From Mycobacterium heidelbergense (lineage in GTDB: Bacteria > Actinomycetota > Actinomycetes > Mycobacteriales > Mycobacteriaceae), in NCBI RefSeq assembly GCF_010730745.1, contig NZ_AP022615.1, positions 1,302,001 through 1,366,000 on the forward strand: DNA of 64,000 nt, written 5' to 3'. The position numbers were made by a program, and so were the translations under genes. Of this stretch, positions 40,621 to 48,017 are shown one piece after another. The notes beneath the pieces are model-generated. The model saw only the letters and a program-made list of their open reading frames with translations, was not told where the DNA came from and ran no database searches. Position 1 is the stretch's first letter. Each line of letters opens with the position of its first letter.

Positions 40621-40678
40621 CCGAGCGTCACGCTGGCGTGGCTCTCGCGCGCGAGAGCCACGCTGGCGTGACGCTCGG
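40621..40678. repeat. 58-bp palindrome (family C) between menB and SDR gene
   Basis: Two 29-base arms meet with no loop at 40649/40650 (CTCTCGCG/CGCGAGAG at the centre). Twenty-seven of 29 positions pair; the two mismatches lie together in the ACGCTGGCGT segment. Position between two genes suggests a terminator-like or REP-like element. No second copy was found in this window. Confidence 0.85.
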
Positions 40679-40715
40679 GGCCGGCGGTGGCGGGCGCCGC
40701 CTACACTCGCCACCT

Positions 40716-41600
40716 GTGAGCAAGAGTCCGCTTCGCCGGTTGACCGACCAGATCGTGCTGGCCACCATGCGGCCGCCCATTGCGCCGCAAGTGCTGGTCA
40801 ACCGGCCCGCGATCAAACCCGTCGACCTCGACGGCAAGCGCATCCTGCTCACCGGGGCGTCGTCGGGCATCGGCGAGGCCGGGGCCGAGCAGCTGGCCCG
40901 CCGCGGCGCCACGGTGGTCGTCGTCGCCCGCCGCGGCGACCTGCTCGACGCCCTGGCGGACCGGATCACCAAAGCGGGCGGCACCGCGATATCGATTCCC
41001 TGCGACGTCTCGGACATGGACGCCGTCGACGGACTGGTCGCCGACGTCGAGAAGCGCATCGGCGGCGTCGACATCCTGATCAACAACGCCGGCCGGTCCA
41101 TCCGTCGGCCGCTGGCCGAGTCGCTGGAACGCTGGCACGACGTCGAGCGGACCATGGTGCTCAACTACTACGCGCCGCTGCGGCTGATCCGCGGGTTCGC
41201 GCCCGGGATGCTCGAGCGCGGCGACGGCCACATCATCAACGTCTCGACGTGGGGCGTGCTGTCGGAGGCCTCCCCGCTGTTCTCGGTGTACAACGCGTCG
41301 AAGGCGGCGCTGTCGACGGTGAGCAGGGTGGTCGAGACCGAATGGGGCCGCAAGGGCGTGCACTCGACCACGCTGTACTACCCGCTGGTGGCCACCCCGA
41401 TGATCGCGCCGACGAAGGCCTACGAGGGCATGCCCGCGCTGACGTCGGAGGAGGCCGCCGAGTGGATGGTGACCGCGGCGCGCACCCGGCCGGTGCGGAT
41501 CGCACCGCGGATGGCGATCGCGGCCAAGGCGCTGGACACCTTCGGGCCCCGCTGGGTCAACACGCTCATGCAGCGGCAAAGCATCCAGCCGGCGCGCTGA
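40716..41600 (+). CDS. short-chain dehydrogenase/reductase (Rv0547c-like)
   Basis: A 294-residue SDR. The cofactor motif is LLTGASSGIGEAG near residue 43, NNAG is at about 129, the catalytic Ser is in INVSTWGVLS, and YxxxK appears as YNASK near 192. An Arg after the second strand (VVVARRGD) suggests NADP(H). The substrate is unknown; similar mycobacterial SDRs act on fatty acyl or steroid ketones. GTG 40716 has TACACT (40702-40707) eight bases before it, so the mRNA may be leaderless. Confidence 0.9.
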   Translation: MSKSPLRRLTDQIVLATMRPPIAPQVLVNRPAIKPVDLDGKRILLTGASSGIGEAGAEQLARRGATVVVVARRGDLLDALADRITKAGGTAISIPCDVSDMDAVDGLVADVEKRIGGVDILINNAGRSIRRPLAESLERWHDVERTMVLNYYAPLRLIRGFAPGMLERGDGHIINVSTWGVLSEASPLFSVYNASKAALSTVSRVVETEWGRKGVHSTTLYYPLVATPMIAPTKAYEGMPALTSEEAAEWMVTAARTRPVRIAPRMAIAAKALDTFGPRWVNTLMQRQSIQPAR

Positions 41601-41621
41601 AGACGTGATAGACACGAGGCT

Positions 41622-42026
41622 ATGGAGATCCTGGCCAGCCGGATGCTGCTTCGGCCGGCGGATTATCAGCGGTCGCTGGGCTTTTACCGCGACCAGATCG
41701 GACTGGCGATAGCCCGCGAATACGGCGGGGGCACAGTGTTTTTTGCGGGCCAGTCGTTGCTGGAGCTGGCCGGCTACGGCTCCCCCGACCACTCCCGGGG
41801 ACCCTTCCCCGGTGCGCTGTGGCTCCAGGTCCGGGACATCGCGGCGACCCAGGCCGAGCTGCAGGGCCGGGGCGTGTCGATCGCCCGCGAGGCGCGCCGC
41901 GAATCCTGGGGCCTGCGCGAGATGCACGTGATGGATCCGGACGGAATCACGCTCATTTTCGTCGAGGTCCCCGGAGATCACCCGCTTCGCCGCGACACTC
42001 GCGGCCAAGCGGGTACGTCCGGTTAA
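41622..42026 (+). CDS. VOC-family (glyoxalase-like) protein
   Basis: A 134-residue vicinal-oxygen-chelate protein with two beta-alpha-beta-beta-beta modules. Module one starts MLLRPADYQRSLGFYRDQIGL; module two has LWLQVRDIAATQAELQGRG and ends with MHVMDPDGITLIFVEVPGD, where the Glu is the usual metal ligand. The enzymatic role is not defined. It starts 21 bases after the SDR and is likely co-transcribed. It corresponds to Rv0546c. Confidence 0.88.
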   Translation: MEILASRMLLRPADYQRSLGFYRDQIGLAIAREYGGGTVFFAGQSLLELAGYGSPDHSRGPFPGALWLQVRDIAATQAELQGRGVSIAREARRESWGLREMHVMDPDGITLIFVEVPGDHPLRRDTRGQAGTSG

Positions 42027-42040
42027 CGAAGAGCTAACAT
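42022..42040 (+). promoter_or_regulatory. direct repeat upstream of pitA, possible PhoB/RegX3-type box
   Basis: GTTAACG (42022-42028) and GCTAACA (42033-42039) are similar heptamers spaced 11 bases start to start, the spacing used by PhoB-family response regulators. TAACAT (42035-42040) could be a -10. RegX3 is the mycobacterial phosphate-responsive member, which makes pitA a sensible target. The match to the RegX3 consensus is partial. Confidence 0.3.
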
Positions 42041-42123
42041 CTGACGACAAGTCACGGTACACCTGCGTTTGAGCTATCTCTCCATTCGACAATTTAATCC
42101 TCCAACTACCAGAATCAGGCGCT

Positions 42124-43380
42124 GTGAACATCGATTTGTTCCTCTTGATCATTGTCGTAATCACGGCACTCGCTTTCGATTTCACCAACGGCTTCCACGA
42201 CACCGGCAACGCGATGGCAACCTCCATCGCGAGTGGCGCGCTGGCGCCCAAGGCCGCCGTCGCGCTGTCCGCGGTGCTCAACCTGGTGGGCGCGTTCATG
42301 TCCACCGCCGTCGCGGCCACCATCGCCAAGGGCCTGATCGACGGGCACATCGTGACGCTGGAACTGGTGTTCGCCGGCCTCGTCGGCGGCATCGTCTGGA
42401 ACCTGCTGACCTGGCTCCTCGGCATCCCGTCCAGCTCCTCCCACGCGCTGATCGGCGGCATCGTCGGTGCCACGATCGCCGCCGTCGGCGGGCACGGGGT
42501 GCTCTGGAAGGGCCTCGTGTCCCACGTGCTGATCCCGGCCGTCGTCGCCGCGATCCTGGCCATCGCCGTCGGGGCGATCGCGACCTGGCTGGTCTACCGG
42601 GTCACCCGCGGCCTCGACACCAACCGGACCGAGGCCGGGTTCCGGTACGGCCAGTGGGGCTCGGCTTCGCTGGTCTCGCTGGCGCACGGCACCGGCGACG
42701 CGCAGAAGACGATGGGCATCATCTTCCTGGCGCTGATGTCCTACGGGTCGATCAGCAAGAGCACCGCGGCGCCGCCGCTGTGGGTCATCGTCGGTTGCGC
42801 CCTGGCCATGGCGGCGGGCACCTACCTGGGCGGCTGGCGGATCATCCGCACCCTGGGCAAGGGGCTGGTGGAGATCAAGTCGCCGCAGGGCATGGCCGCC
42901 GAATCGTCTTCGGCCGCAGTCATTCTGCTGTCCACCCACTTCGGTTACGCGCTGTCGACCACGCAGGTCTGCACCGGTTCGGTGCTGGGCAGCGGGCTGG
43001 GCAAGCCCGGCGGCGAGGTCCGCTGGAGCGTGGCGGGCCGGATGGTGACCGCGTGGCTTGTCACGCTTCCGTTGGCCGGGCTGGTCGGGGCGATCACCTA
43101 TTGGATCGTGCACCTCATCGGGGGATACCCCGGCGCGATCATCGGCTTCAGTTTGCTGGTCGCGGTCTCCGCCGTCATCTACATCCGGTCGCGCAGGGTC
43201 AAGGTGGACCACAAGAACGTCAACGCCGAATGGGAAGGCAGCCTCACCGCCGGCCTCGAGGACGCGGACGGCCATGCGCCGCCGAGCGATACCGGCCCCA
43301 CCGCAGGCACCCCGGCGGCGAAGACGCCGTCGCGCTCCGGGTCCGACGACCCCACGGTTAGCGCGGGGAACATCTCATGA
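42124..43380 (+). CDS. pitA: low-affinity phosphate transporter PitA
   Basis: A 418-residue PiT/PHO4-family carrier with about ten helices. It carries the two family signatures, GFHDTGNAMATSIASGAL near residue 24 and, in the second half, LAHGTGDAQKTMGIIFLAL near 195. The family imports metal-phosphate with a proton. The C-terminal ~50 residues form a polar Pro/Ser/Thr-rich tail. It starts with GTG after a 97-base leader and overlaps the next gene by four bases. It corresponds to Rv0545c. Confidence 0.95.
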   Translation: MNIDLFLLIIVVITALAFDFTNGFHDTGNAMATSIASGALAPKAAVALSAVLNLVGAFMSTAVAATIAKGLIDGHIVTLELVFAGLVGGIVWNLLTWLLGIPSSSSHALIGGIVGATIAAVGGHGVLWKGLVSHVLIPAVVAAILAIAVGAIATWLVYRVTRGLDTNRTEAGFRYGQWGSASLVSLAHGTGDAQKTMGIIFLALMSYGSISKSTAAPPLWVIVGCALAMAAGTYLGGWRIIRTLGKGLVEIKSPQGMAAESSSAAVILLSTHFGYALSTTQVCTGSVLGSGLGKPGGEVRWSVAGRMVTAWLVTLPLAGLVGAITYWIVHLIGGYPGAIIGFSLLVAVSAVIYIRSRRVKVDHKNVNAEWEGSLTAGLEDADGHAPPSDTGPTAGTPAAKTPSRSGSDDPTVSAGNIS

Positions 43381-43676
43381 GCCACTTCAGCGAATGGTTC
43401 AACTACCAGGCCTCCCTGAGGATCCTGGTCTTCTCCCTGCTGGCCGGCGCCGCGCTCCCGGGGCTGTTCGCCCTCGGGCTCCGGTTCCAGGCCGTCGGCG
43501 CGGGCCAGGGCACCACCGACGGCAGGGCACCCCAGAAGAATCCGGCGCTGTTGGCGGTCGCGTGGTTGATCTACGCGGTGGTGGTCGCGGTGATCGTCTT
43601 CGCGCTGCTGTACATTTCCCGCGACTTCATCGCGCATCAGACCGGCCAGGCTTTCCTAGGAGCCAAACCCAAGTAG
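43377..43676 (+). CDS. small two-helix membrane protein coupled to pitA
   Basis: A 99-residue protein with two membrane helices (about 16-37 and 58-82) and polar ends. The start ATG overlaps the pitA stop (ATGA), so it is made together with PitA and could be an accessory subunit. H37Rv has the same arrangement (Rv0544c). No known domain is seen. Confidence 0.88.
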   Translation: MSHFSEWFNYQASLRILVFSLLAGAALPGLFALGLRFQAVGAGQGTTDGRAPQKNPALLAVAWLIYAVVVAVIVFALLYISRDFIAHQTGQAFLGAKPK

Positions 43677-43729
43677 CATTGAATCGTTGTCCACCGAACT
43701 GCCGATCCCCCGCGCGGAGAGATAGCACC

Positions 43730-44032
43730 GTGAACCGATTCCTCAATTCGGTCGTCTCGTGGTTGCGCGCGGGTTATCCGGAGGGCGTGCCGCCGACCGA
43801 CACCTTCGCCGTGCTGGCGCTGCTGACCCGCCGGCTGGGCAACGACGAGGTCAAGGCCGTGGCCCAGGAACTCATGGAGCGGGGCTGCTTCGACAACATC
43901 GACATCGGTGTGGCGATCACCCAGATCACCGACGAGCTGCCGTCGCCGGAAGATATCGAGCGCGTGCGGGCGCGGTTGGCCACCAAGGGGTGGCCGTTCG
44001 ATGAGCCGCGCGACGCCGAGGATCACGCATAG
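43730..44032 (+). CDS. DUF3349 protein
   Basis: A 100-residue, mostly helical protein with the DUF3349 pattern: SVVSWLRAGYPEGVPPTDTF, LLTRRLGNDEVKAVAQEL, then DIGVAITQITDELPSPEDIE, RVRARLATKGWPFD. Structures of this actinobacterial family show a small winged or saposin-like helical fold; function is unknown. GTG 43730 has GGAGAGA just upstream. It corresponds to Rv0543c. Confidence 0.9.
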   Translation: MNRFLNSVVSWLRAGYPEGVPPTDTFAVLALLTRRLGNDEVKAVAQELMERGCFDNIDIGVAITQITDELPSPEDIERVRARLATKGWPFDEPRDAEDHA

Positions 44033-44082
44033 CCGTCCTGCGCGCGCTCGGCGTCGCATCGGGTTCCGCCGTCTCGTCGCTG

Positions 44083-45177
44083 ATGCCCGCGCTGGAGCGG
44101 GTGCTGGAGGGCCGCGATCCCCCGCTGGTCGCGGTGCCGGCCGATGACGTGGGCTTACGGGTGGGCTTGCGCGTGGGAGAGGCCATCGACGACGACGTGG
44201 CCCTGGTGGCGGTGACGTCGGGAACCACCGGTACACCCAAGGGCGCCCTGCTGACCGCCGCCGCCCTGACCGCCAGCGCGTCGGCCACGCACGACCGTCT
44301 CTGCGGGCCGGGCGGCTGGCTGCTGGCGCTGCCGCCGTATCACATCGCGGGCCTGCAGGTGCTGGTCCGCAGCCTGCTCGCCGGCTCGACGCCCGTCGAG
44401 CTGGACGTCACCGCAGGCTTCGACGTCACCGAATTGCCCAGCGCGGTAAGGCGATTGGGCTCGGGCCGGCGCTACACGTCGCTGGTCGCCGCCCAGCTGG
44501 CCAAGGCGCTCGCCGACCCGGCGGCCGCGGGTGCGCTCGCCGAACTGGACGCCGTGCTGCTGGGCGGCGGACCGGCGCCGCGGCCGGTCCTCGACGCCGC
44601 CGCGGCGGCGGGCATCGCGGTGGTCCGCACCTACGGGATGAGCGAGACCGCGGGCGGTTGCGTTTACGACGGCGTCCCCCTCGACGGGGTGCGGCTGCGG
44701 GTGTCCGACGACGGGCGCGTCGTGGTCGGCGGCGCGACGCTGGCCAAGGGCTACCGCAACCCGGTCGATCCCGACCCGTTCGCCGAGCCGGGCTGGTTTC
44801 GCACCGACGACCTGGGCGCCGTCGACGATTCCGGGGTGCTGACCGTGCTGGGCCGCGCCGACGACGCGATCAGCACGGGCGGGTTGACGGTGCTGCCGCA
44901 ACCGGTCGAGGCCGCGCTGCGCACCCATCCCGCCGTCGGCGACTGCGCGGTCTTCGGTGTCGCCGACGACCGGCTGGGGCAGCGGGTGGTCGCGGCGGTC
45001 GTGGTGCGCGAGGGCCGTGACGCTCCGACGCTGGAGGCGCTGCGGACCCACGTCGCGCGCACCCTGGACGCCACCGCCGCGCCGCGCGAGCTGCACGTCG
45101 TCGACGCGCTGCCGCGCCGCGGCATCGGCAAGGTCGACCGCGCGGCGTTGATGCGCCGGTTCGGCGGCGGTCAATAG
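44083..45177 (+). CDS. menE: o-succinylbenzoate-CoA ligase MenE
   Basis: A 364-residue, short adenylate-forming ligase that activates OSB with CoA for MenB. The P-loop is VAVTSGTTGTPKGALL near residue 45, RTYGMSETAGGCVYDG near 184, the hinge Asp in TDDLGAVDDSGVL, and the catalytic Lys in RRGIGKVDRAAL at the end. Upstream codons in the same frame continue (ALGVASGSAVSSL) but contain no ATG, GTG or TTG before 44083, so this start is forced. The length suits mycobacterial MenE. It corresponds to Rv0542c. Confidence 0.95.
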   Translation: MPALERVLEGRDPPLVAVPADDVGLRVGLRVGEAIDDDVALVAVTSGTTGTPKGALLTAAALTASASATHDRLCGPGGWLLALPPYHIAGLQVLVRSLLAGSTPVELDVTAGFDVTELPSAVRRLGSGRRYTSLVAAQLAKALADPAAAGALAELDAVLLGGGPAPRPVLDAAAAAGIAVVRTYGMSETAGGCVYDGVPLDGVRLRVSDDGRVVVGGATLAKGYRNPVDPDPFAEPGWFRTDDLGAVDDSGVLTVLGRADDAISTGGLTVLPQPVEAALRTHPAVGDCAVFGVADDRLGQRVVAAVVVREGRDAPTLEALRTHVARTLDATAAPRELHVVDALPRRGIGKVDRAALMRRFGGGQ

Positions 45178-45188
45178 GCTGGACGACC

Positions 45189-46541
45189 GTGAAGGTCGCG
45201 CGACGGGAATCACTGGCCGTCGCGGTCGGGGTCGTCCTGGTGGCGGCGGCGTTCGTGCTGCCGCGACTGCACTGGGGCGTCAGGCCGCGGCTCGATGTCG
45301 GCCAGGAGCGGTTCGCCACACACGCCGGGGCCGCGCCGATCTTCGGGGCGTGGGAGATCCACGCCAGCTGGGGAACCGGGCCGGCCATCCTGATCGCCGT
45401 GGCCGCCGTGGTGTGGGGACCGCGTGTCGCGCAACGCCTTTCGTGGCGGACGCTGACGCTGGGCAGCTGGGCCACCGCGTGTCTTTGGGCGTTTGCGCTC
45501 GCCATGATCGACGGCTGGCAGCGCGGCTTCGCCGGGCGATTGACCACCCGGGACGAGTACCTGTCGCAGGTGCCGACCGTCACCGACATCCCGGCCGCTT
45601 TGCGCACCTTCTCCAGCCGGATTCTCGACTATCAACCGGACTCCTGGGTCACCCACGTGTCGGGGCATCCGCCGGGAGCCCTGCTGACGTTCGTCTGGCT
45701 GGACCGCACCGGCCTGCACGGCGGCGCCTGGGCCGGGCTGCTGTGCCTGCTGGCCGGATCCAGCGCGGCGGCGGCCGTGGTGATCGCCGTGCGCGCGCTG
45801 GCCGACGAGCAGACCGCGCGACGTGCCGCGCCGTTCGTCGCGGTGGCGCCGACGGCGATCTGGGTCGCGGTCTCGGCGGACGGATACTTCGCCGGGGTCG
45901 CGGCGTGGGGCCTCGCGCTGCTGGCCGTGGCGGTGCGCCGGCCGGTTCGGTTCGCCGCTCTGGTCGCGGCCACCGCCGGCCTGCTGCTGGGCTGGAGCGT
46001 CTTCCTCAACTACGGCCTGATCCTGCTGGGGTTGCCCGCGTTGGCCGTGCTGATATCCGCGTCCGATTGGCGAGCGGTGCTGCGGGCGCTCGGCCCGGCG
46101 GCGCTGGCGGCGGTGGCGGTGGCGGTGGCCTTCGCCGTTGTGGGGTTTTACTGGTTCGACGGCTATGCGCTTGTGCAGCAACGCTATTGGCAGGGGATCG
46201 CCAGGGATCGGCCATTTGCGTATTGGGGCTGGGCCAACCTGGCGTGCGTGGTGTGCGCGATCGGGTTGGGCAGCGTCGCCGGAATCGGCCGCGCGGTCGA
46301 CGTGGCCGCCCTTCGTCGTCGCTCCGGCTTCCACCTGGTCTTGCTGGCCATGCTCGCGGCCATCGTCTGTGCGGACCTGAGCATGCTGAGCAAGGCCGAG
46401 GTCGAACGGATCTGGCTGCCGTTCACCGTCTGGCTCACCGCGGCGCCCGCGCTGCTGCCGGTGCGGTCGCACCGTTTGTGGTTGGCGCTCAACGCCGCCG
46501 GGGCCCTGCTGGTGAACAGCGTCATCGTCACGAACTGGTGA
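45189..46541 (+). CDS. polytopic membrane protein, GT-C-like
   Basis: A 450-residue integral membrane protein with roughly 10-12 helices. An extracytoplasmic loop after the first helix (RPRLDVGQERFATHAGAAP) and a DEYLSQVPTVTDIPAALRTF loop recall GT-C glycosyltransferases, as does VTHVSGHPPGALLTFVWLDR. I infer a polyprenyl-phosphate-sugar-dependent glycosyltransferase or related protein, but no catalytic residue is certain. It starts 11 bases after menE. It corresponds to Rv0541c. A pentanucleotide microsatellite lies 14 bases after the stop. Confidence 0.8.
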   Translation: MKVARRESLAVAVGVVLVAAAFVLPRLHWGVRPRLDVGQERFATHAGAAPIFGAWEIHASWGTGPAILIAVAAVVWGPRVAQRLSWRTLTLGSWATACLWAFALAMIDGWQRGFAGRLTTRDEYLSQVPTVTDIPAALRTFSSRILDYQPDSWVTHVSGHPPGALLTFVWLDRTGLHGGAWAGLLCLLAGSSAAAAVVIAVRALADEQTARRAAPFVAVAPTAIWVAVSADGYFAGVAAWGLALLAVAVRRPVRFAALVAATAGLLLGWSVFLNYGLILLGLPALAVLISASDWRAVLRALGPAALAAVAVAVAFAVVGFYWFDGYALVQQRYWQGIARDRPFAYWGWANLACVVCAIGLGSVAGIGRAVDVAALRRRSGFHLVLLAMLAAIVCADLSMLSKAEVERIWLPFTVWLTAAPALLPVRSHRLWLALNAAGALLVNSVIVTNW

Positions 46542-46555
46542 GCGAGCCTGCGCGC

Positions 46556-46620
46556 TCGTCTCGTCTCGTCTCGTCTCGTCTCGTCTCGTCTCGTCTCGTC
46601 TCGTCTCGTCTCGTCTCGTC
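46556..46620. repeat. pentanucleotide microsatellite (TCGTC) x 13
   Basis: Thirteen uninterrupted copies of TCGTC fill 65 bases between two convergent genes. A perfect short-unit array of this length is prone to slippage. It lies 14 bases past one stop and 64 bases before the other, outside coding sequence. Confidence 0.97.
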
Positions 46621-46684
46621 GAGACTGTAATTCTGCAGGCCCGCACTCGCACTTTGTCTGCTGATTTACAGGCTCGGCGATGAC

Positions 46685-47347
46685 TCAGAGGCCGGCCGCG
46701 CGGGTGGCCCGCGCGAAGCGGCTGGCGGGTCCGCAGGCAAGGCGCACCGCGGCGACGTCGTCGACGACGTCGATGTCGGTCAGCCGCTGCACACGTATGA
46801 CGTCAATTCCGTTGTCGCGCAATGCCTTCAGCGTGAGTTCGCCGGTGTCGGGTTGAGACATCGGGACGGCGCGCAGGCATTCGGCCATCGTCGGCGCCCC
46901 CACCCCGAGCACCCACCAACCGCCGTCGTGGGCCAACCCCAGCACCGCCTGCGCGCCGAGCAGCCGACGCGCGCAATCGGTCAACAGTTCGGCGGTTACC
47001 TGCGGTGTGTCCATTCCGATTTGCAGCACCGGATAGCCGTCAGCCGAATCGGCGTGGGCGTTGGCGAGGCGATCGGCGAAGCCGTCACCGCGCTGCGGGA
47101 TCACGGTGAAGGACTCGAGCCGTTGGCGAATCTCGGCGGCGCCCGCCGCCGCGGCCAGGTCGCCGGTGAGGGCCACCACGCGCGCCGCGACCGGCGCGGC
47201 GGCCACGGCATCCAGCGTGTCGAGCAGCGCGGCCGCCGCGATCTCCGCGGCGACCCGGTCACCGACCGCCGCGGCGAGCCGCGTCTTGGCCCGGCCCGGC
47301 TCCGGCGCCTTGGCGACCACCAGCATCGTCACCGGCAGGACGCTCAC
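46685..47347 (-). CDS. DUF2064 / TIGR04282-type glycosyltransferase-like protein
   Basis: A 220-residue nucleotide-sugar transferase-like protein of the DUF2064 family. The opening MLVVAKAPEPGRAKTRLAAA is diagnostic, followed by IPQRGDGFADRLANA and the metal-binding-type region LQIGMDTPQVTAELL. Partners of this family are often glycan-building GT2 proteins, and one lies directly upstream. The GTG start at 47347 overlaps its stop by four bases (GTGA). It corresponds to Rv0540, with identical length as I recall. Confidence 0.9.
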   Translation of the reverse strand: MSVLPVTMLVVAKAPEPGRAKTRLAAAVGDRVAAEIAAAALLDTLDAVAAAPVAARVVALTGDLAAAAGAAEIRQRLESFTVIPQRGDGFADRLANAHADSADGYPVLQIGMDTPQVTAELLTDCARRLLGAQAVLGLAHDGGWWVLGVGAPTMAECLRAVPMSQPDTGELTLKALRDNGIDVIRVQRLTDIDVVDDVAAVRLACGPASRFARATRAAGL

Positions 47348-48000
47348 GAAATCACCTTCCAGAAGTCCAGGATCGCGGTGACGCTGCCCCGCAGCGAACC
47401 GCTGACCTTCGACTTGCCGCCCGTGCGGGGACCGTAGCTGACGTCGAGCTCGACCACGCGCCAGCCGGCGGCCGCCGCGCGCACGAGCAGCTCCAGCGGA
47501 TACCCCGATCGTCGGTCGCCGACGCCGAGGTTCAGCAGCGCCTCCCGCCGGGCCACCCGCATCGGCGCGATGTCGTGCACCGGCAGGCCGTGCCGGGTGC
47601 GCAGCCGCCAGCTCATCACCGCGGTGCCCACCCGGGCCACCCACGGCCAGTGCAGCCCGGGCACCGGCCGGCGCCGGCCGATCACCAGGTCCGCGCCCTC
47701 GTCGAGCGCGGCGACCAGCCGTGGCAAGTCGCCCGGGTCCATCGAGCCGTCGGCGTCGATGACCGCGACGATCGGGGTCGTCGCGGCGACCAGGCCCGCG
47801 TGCACCGCCGAGCCATACCCGGGCCGTGGTTCGGCGACCACGCGAGCGCCGTGGCGGCTCGCCACGGCCGCGGTGTCATCGGTGCTGTTGTTGTCGACGA
47901 CCAGCGCCCGATAGCCGGGCGGAATGGCCGCCAGCACCGCCGGCAACGACTCCTCCTCGTTGAGGCAGGGCAGCACCACCGTGACCGTGTCGTCGGGCAT
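47344..48000 (-). CDS. GT2-family glycosyltransferase (dolichyl/polyprenyl-phosphate sugar synthase-like)
   Basis: A 218-residue GT-A fold enzyme. The N-terminal VTVVLPCLNEEESLPAVL and VVDNNSTDDTAAVA blocks bind nucleotide sugar, and VIDADGSMDPGDLPRL contains the DxD-like metal site. The C-terminus has GYPLELLVRAAAAGWRVVELDV, typical of dolichol-phosphate mannose synthases. It probably makes a polyprenyl-phosphate sugar for extracytoplasmic transferases such as the membrane protein at 45189. It corresponds to Rv0539 and is coupled to the DUF2064 gene. Confidence 0.9.
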   Translation of the reverse strand: MPDDTVTVVLPCLNEEESLPAVLAAIPPGYRALVVDNNSTDDTAAVASRHGARVVAEPRPGYGSAVHAGLVAATTPIVAVIDADGSMDPGDLPRLVAALDEGADLVIGRRRPVPGLHWPWVARVGTAVMSWRLRTRHGLPVHDIAPMRVARREALLNLGVGDRRSGYPLELLVRAAAAGWRVVELDVSYGPRTGGKSKVSGSLRGSVTAILDFWKVIS

Positions 48001-48017
48001 GACCCCAGAGCCCGCGA

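Noticed and set aside
46556..46620. TCGTC array as a phase-variation switch
   Set aside because: It lies after the stop of one gene and beyond the stop of the convergent one, so changes in copy number would not alter a reading frame.
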